A stretch of 15,780 bases of DNA from an uncultured Oscillospiraceae bacterium. GTDB lineage: Bacteria; Bacillota; Clostridia; Oscillospirales; Oscillospiraceae. The notes below the pieces were generated by a model, which saw nothing but the letters and a program-made list of their open reading frames with translations, searched no databases and was not told where the DNA came from. Shown here piece after piece: positions 13,870-15,780 of the stretch (positions are counted from its first letter, which is position 1; each line of letters opens with the position of its first letter). The DNA is taken from assembly GCA_934660965.1 (NCBI GenBank), contig CAKUIM010000039.1:1-15780 (forward strand), written 5' to 3'. The position numbers were made by a program, and so were the translations under genes.

Positions 13870-15246
13870 TTACTTGCCCACGCAGAAGCGCTCGAACACC
13901 CGGGCAACGATGTCCTCCCGGATGGTCCGGCCCGAGAGCTCCCCCAGGGCGGAGAGAGCCTCCTCCACATCGGTGAGCACCGCGTCCGGCGTCACCCCCG
14001 CCGTGAGCGCCGCGGCGGCCCGCGCCGCCGCCTGCTCCGCCCGGGCCGCCGCCTGGGCCTGGCGGAGGTTAGTCAGCAGCTGCCCGGCCTCAAAGCCCGC
14101 CGGCTCCGGGAACAGCTCCGCCGCCGCCCGCTCCAGCTCGTCCAGGCCCTCCCCCGTCCGGGCGCACACCGTCACCGCCGGCACCGGGGCGCGCGCCAAC
14201 ACGTCCGCCCAGCCCTCGCTGCACGCCGGCAGGTCCCCCTTAGTGCGCACCAGAATCGTCTTTCCGTGGGCCAAAGCCGCACGCAGCAGCGCTTCATCCT
14301 CCTGGAGCCACGGCCCGTCTCCCCCGGCGAGTACCAGGGTGAGCTCCGCGCGCTCCATGGCCCGGCGGCTGCGCTCCACCCCCAGGCGCTCCACCGCGTC
14401 GCCGCTCTCCCGCAGCCCCGCCGTGTCGATGAGCCGCAGCCGCACCTCCCCCAGGGTGACCGTCTCCTCCACCGTGTCCCGGGTGGTGCCGGGGATGGGG
14501 GTGACAATGGCCCGCTCGTACCCCACCAGGGCGTTGAAAAGGGTGGACTTGCCCGCGTTGGGCCGGCCCACGATGGCGCAGGGCACCCCCTCGGTCAGCA
14601 CCCGGCCCCGGTGGTAGGTGGCCCCCAGACGTGCAAGCTCCCCCCGCACGTCCTCCAGCGTTCCGGCCATCTCCGCCGCCTCCAGCGGCTCGATGTCCTC
14701 GTCGGGGTAGTCCAGCACCGCGTGAAAGTGGGCCATCAGGTCGGTCAGCCGGTCATAGATCCCCTCGAGCACCCGGGAGAGGGCCCCGCCAAGCTGCCCG
14801 GCGGCCTGGTAGACCGCCCCGGCGCTCTCCGCGTGGATGAGGTCGGCCACCGCCTCCGTCCGCGTCAGATCCAGCCTGCCGTTCAAAAGGGCCCGCCGGG
14901 TGAACTCCCCGGCCAGGGCCTGGCGGGCGCCGGCGGCAAACATTGCCTCCAGCCCCAGGGCCAGCGCCGCGGGGGAGCCGTGGCACTGCACCTCCGCCGT
15001 GTCCTCCCCGGTGTAGCTGCGGGGCCCGCGGGAGACGGTGGCAAGGCACCGGTCGATCACCCGGCCCCGGGCGTCGCGGAGGGCGCCGTACACCAAAAGC
15101 CGGTCGGGCCGCTCCCCCATGGCCGCGCCGTGCTCCGGCGTGAACACCCGCTCCAAAACGGCGATGGCCTCCGGCCCGGACAGCCGCAGGATCCCGATGG
15201 CCGCTGCCGCCGGCGCCGTTGCAACGGCTGCGATGGTATCAGGCAT
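13870..15246 (-). CDS. mnmE: MnmE (TrmE), tRNA uridine-34 modification GTPase
   Basis: This 458-residue protein works with MnmG to add the carboxymethylaminomethyl-type group to wobble uridine-34 of certain tRNAs. The N-terminal folate-binding domain opens DTIAAVATAPAAAAIGILRLSG, followed by the helical domain with the inserted G domain. G1 is GRPNAGKS (227-234), the switch is PGTTRD (252-257), G3 is DTAG (274-277), and G4 is TKGD (335-338) in place of the usual NKxD. The C-terminal FCVGK (454-458) keeps the essential Cys455 of the CIGK motif. AGGTGA precedes the start. mnmG is not the next gene downstream, as the convergent thioesterase gene follows. Confidence 0.96.
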   Translation of the reverse strand: MPDTIAAVATAPAAAAIGILRLSGPEAIAVLERVFTPEHGAAMGERPDRLLVYGALRDARGRVIDRCLATVSRGPRSYTGEDTAEVQCHGSPAALALGLEAMFAAGARQALAGEFTRRALLNGRLDLTRTEAVADLIHAESAGAVYQAAGQLGGALSRVLEGIYDRLTDLMAHFHAVLDYPDEDIEPLEAAEMAGTLEDVRGELARLGATYHRGRVLTEGVPCAIVGRPNAGKSTLFNALVGYERAIVTPIPGTTRDTVEETVTLGEVRLRLIDTAGLRESGDAVERLGVERSRRAMERAELTLVLAGGDGPWLQEDEALLRAALAHGKTILVRTKGDLPACSEGWADVLARAPVPAVTVCARTGEGLDELERAAAELFPEPAGFEAGQLLTNLRQAQAAARAEQAAARAAAALTAGVTPDAVLTDVEEALSALGELSGRTIREDIVARVFERFCVGK

Positions 15247-15264
15247 AGCGTTTCACCTCGTCAA

Positions 15265-15281
15265 GGCGCCCGCCGGGCGCC
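15265..15281 (-). other. GC hairpin in the mnmE leader
   Basis: GGCGCC-CGCCG-GGCGCC forms a 6-bp hairpin about 20 bases before the mnmE start and just upstream of its ribosome binding site. Too short and lacking a T run to be a terminator; it may affect translation. Confidence 0.35.
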
Positions 15282-15292
15282 GCGTTTTTCAT

Positions 15293-15321
15293 AGTATACC
15301 ACGCCCCGCCCCCCTTTTCAA
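15293..15321 (-). promoter_or_regulatory. Promoter of mnmE
   Basis: On the minus strand TTGAAA (15316-15321), a 17-base spacer and TATACT (15293-15298) form a plausible sigma-A promoter with a leader of about 40 bases. Confidence 0.7.
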
Positions 15322-15335
15322 CGCGCCGCTGCTCC

Positions 15336-15365
15336 TTGCACCGGGGCGGGAGACTGTGATATAAT
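15336..15365 (+). promoter_or_regulatory. Promoter of the SecB-like gene
   Basis: TTGCAC (15336-15341), an 18-base spacer and a perfect TATAAT (15360-15365) precede the gene by about 30 bases. Confidence 0.7.
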
Positions 15366-15397
15366 ATTCCTATCCAGATAAAAAGGAGGCCCGCACG

Positions 15398-15780
15398 ATG
15401 CCCGAGCTGAACATGATCTCCTATAAGCTGCAGGACATGCAGTTTTTCAACAAGCTGGAGACTCCCGGCCAGATCCAGCTGGAAAACAACTTTTCCTTCT
15501 CGGTGGACTACAACGCCCCCTGCACCCGGTGCGTAGCAAAGCTCTACCAGTGCGTCAAGGACAAGGCCGCCGACAACAACCACAAGTTCTTTGTCTCGGT
15601 GGAGCTCATCGGCGTGTTCGACATCACCGGCCCGGTAAGCGAGGCGGACAAGCGCCTTATCCACGTCCAGACCTATCAGCAGGTGTTCCCCTACGCGGAG
15701 GTGCTGGTCAAGCAGCTGTGCGCCGCCGGCGGCATGCCCAACTTCGTCCTCCTGCGCCACCGCATGGACCCCAACCAGGT
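15398..15780 (+). CDS. SecB-like protein-export chaperone, 3' end outside window
   Basis: The reading frame starts MPELNMISYKLQDMQFFNKL and stays open for 127 codons to the window end. AAAAAGGAGG lies 8 bases before the ATG. The middle part (FFVSVELIGVFDITG, about 67-81) and the stretch FPYAEVLVKQLCAAGGMPNF (about 101-120) match the SecB fold, whose members carry FPYARE followed by GGFP near the C-terminus. SecB holds exported proteins unfolded; in Gram-positives, SecB-like proteins can also serve as toxin-antitoxin chaperones. I see no toxin pair in the visible part. Two Cys in the pattern CTRC (42-45) are not a SecB hallmark. The assignment is by pattern, and the end of the gene is missing. 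Confidence 0.75.
   Translation, partial: MPELNMISYKLQDMQFFNKLETPGQIQLENNFSFSVDYNAPCTRCVAKLYQCVKDKAADNNHKFFVSVELIGVFDITGPVSEADKRLIHVQTYQQVFPYAEVLVKQLCAAGGMPNFVLLRHRMDPNQ

Noticed and set aside
13549..15294. A 581-codon open frame on the plus strand opposite mnmE
   Set aside because: Its product is Pro/Arg/Gly-rich with no motif, it crosses a strong terminator, and the opposite strand encodes complete MnmE.

Overview
The window looks like chromosome from a GC-rich, low-mobility Firmicute. The best guess is a gut-type clostridium of the Oscillospiraceae (Flavonifractor/Pseudoflavonifractor/Intestinimonas-like). Reasons are a tRNA-sensing T-box leader, YlmH, a DUF896 protein, a YtvI-like membrane protein, strong AGGAGG-type ribosome binding sites, sigma-A promoters with 17-18 bp spacers, and very GC-rich third codon positions. 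The genus is inference; no rRNA is present. I see no transposase, integrase, phage gene or CRISPR array.

Left part (1-3491, minus strand): the 5' half of a tRNA-Arg(CCU) with its promoter, then a methionine ABC importer. metN and metI overlap and are read from their own promoter. metQ, the lipoprotein that captures the substrate, lies about 730 bases further on behind a separate promoter and a T-box riboswitch whose specifier codon reads AUG (Met). That leader appears to carry a 126-base structured insert.

Centre-left (3574-6403, plus strand): a NifS/IscS-type cysteine desulfurase, divergent from metN, followed by a MATE-family transporter. Two 54-base tandem structured repeats and a strong hairpin follow. 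Next come a good promoter, a possible small leader ORF and an orphan lipoprotein (6480-7424).

Centre-right: a bidirectional terminator separates the lipoprotein from two minus-strand genes, an HtrA-like membrane-anchored serine protease and a YtvI/AI-2E-family membrane protein. The ytvI promoter and the promoter of the next plus-strand operon share overlapping -35 boxes. That operon is ABC exporter, ylmH, DUF896 protein and PaaI-type thioesterase (10473-13694); its first three genes overlap and the thioesterase follows after 33 bases.

Right end: another bidirectional terminator, then mnmE (tRNA modification GTPase) on the minus strand. Divergent from it, a SecB-like export chaperone gene runs off the window.

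Functionally this is mostly housekeeping: methionine import, sulfur mobilisation, envelope protease and export functions, ribosome and tRNA maintenance. I found no clear new multi-gene system. The most unusual material is non-coding: the T-box placed inside the met locus with its apparent insert, the tandem repeats after the MATE gene, and two divergent promoter pairs built on mirrored -35 boxes.
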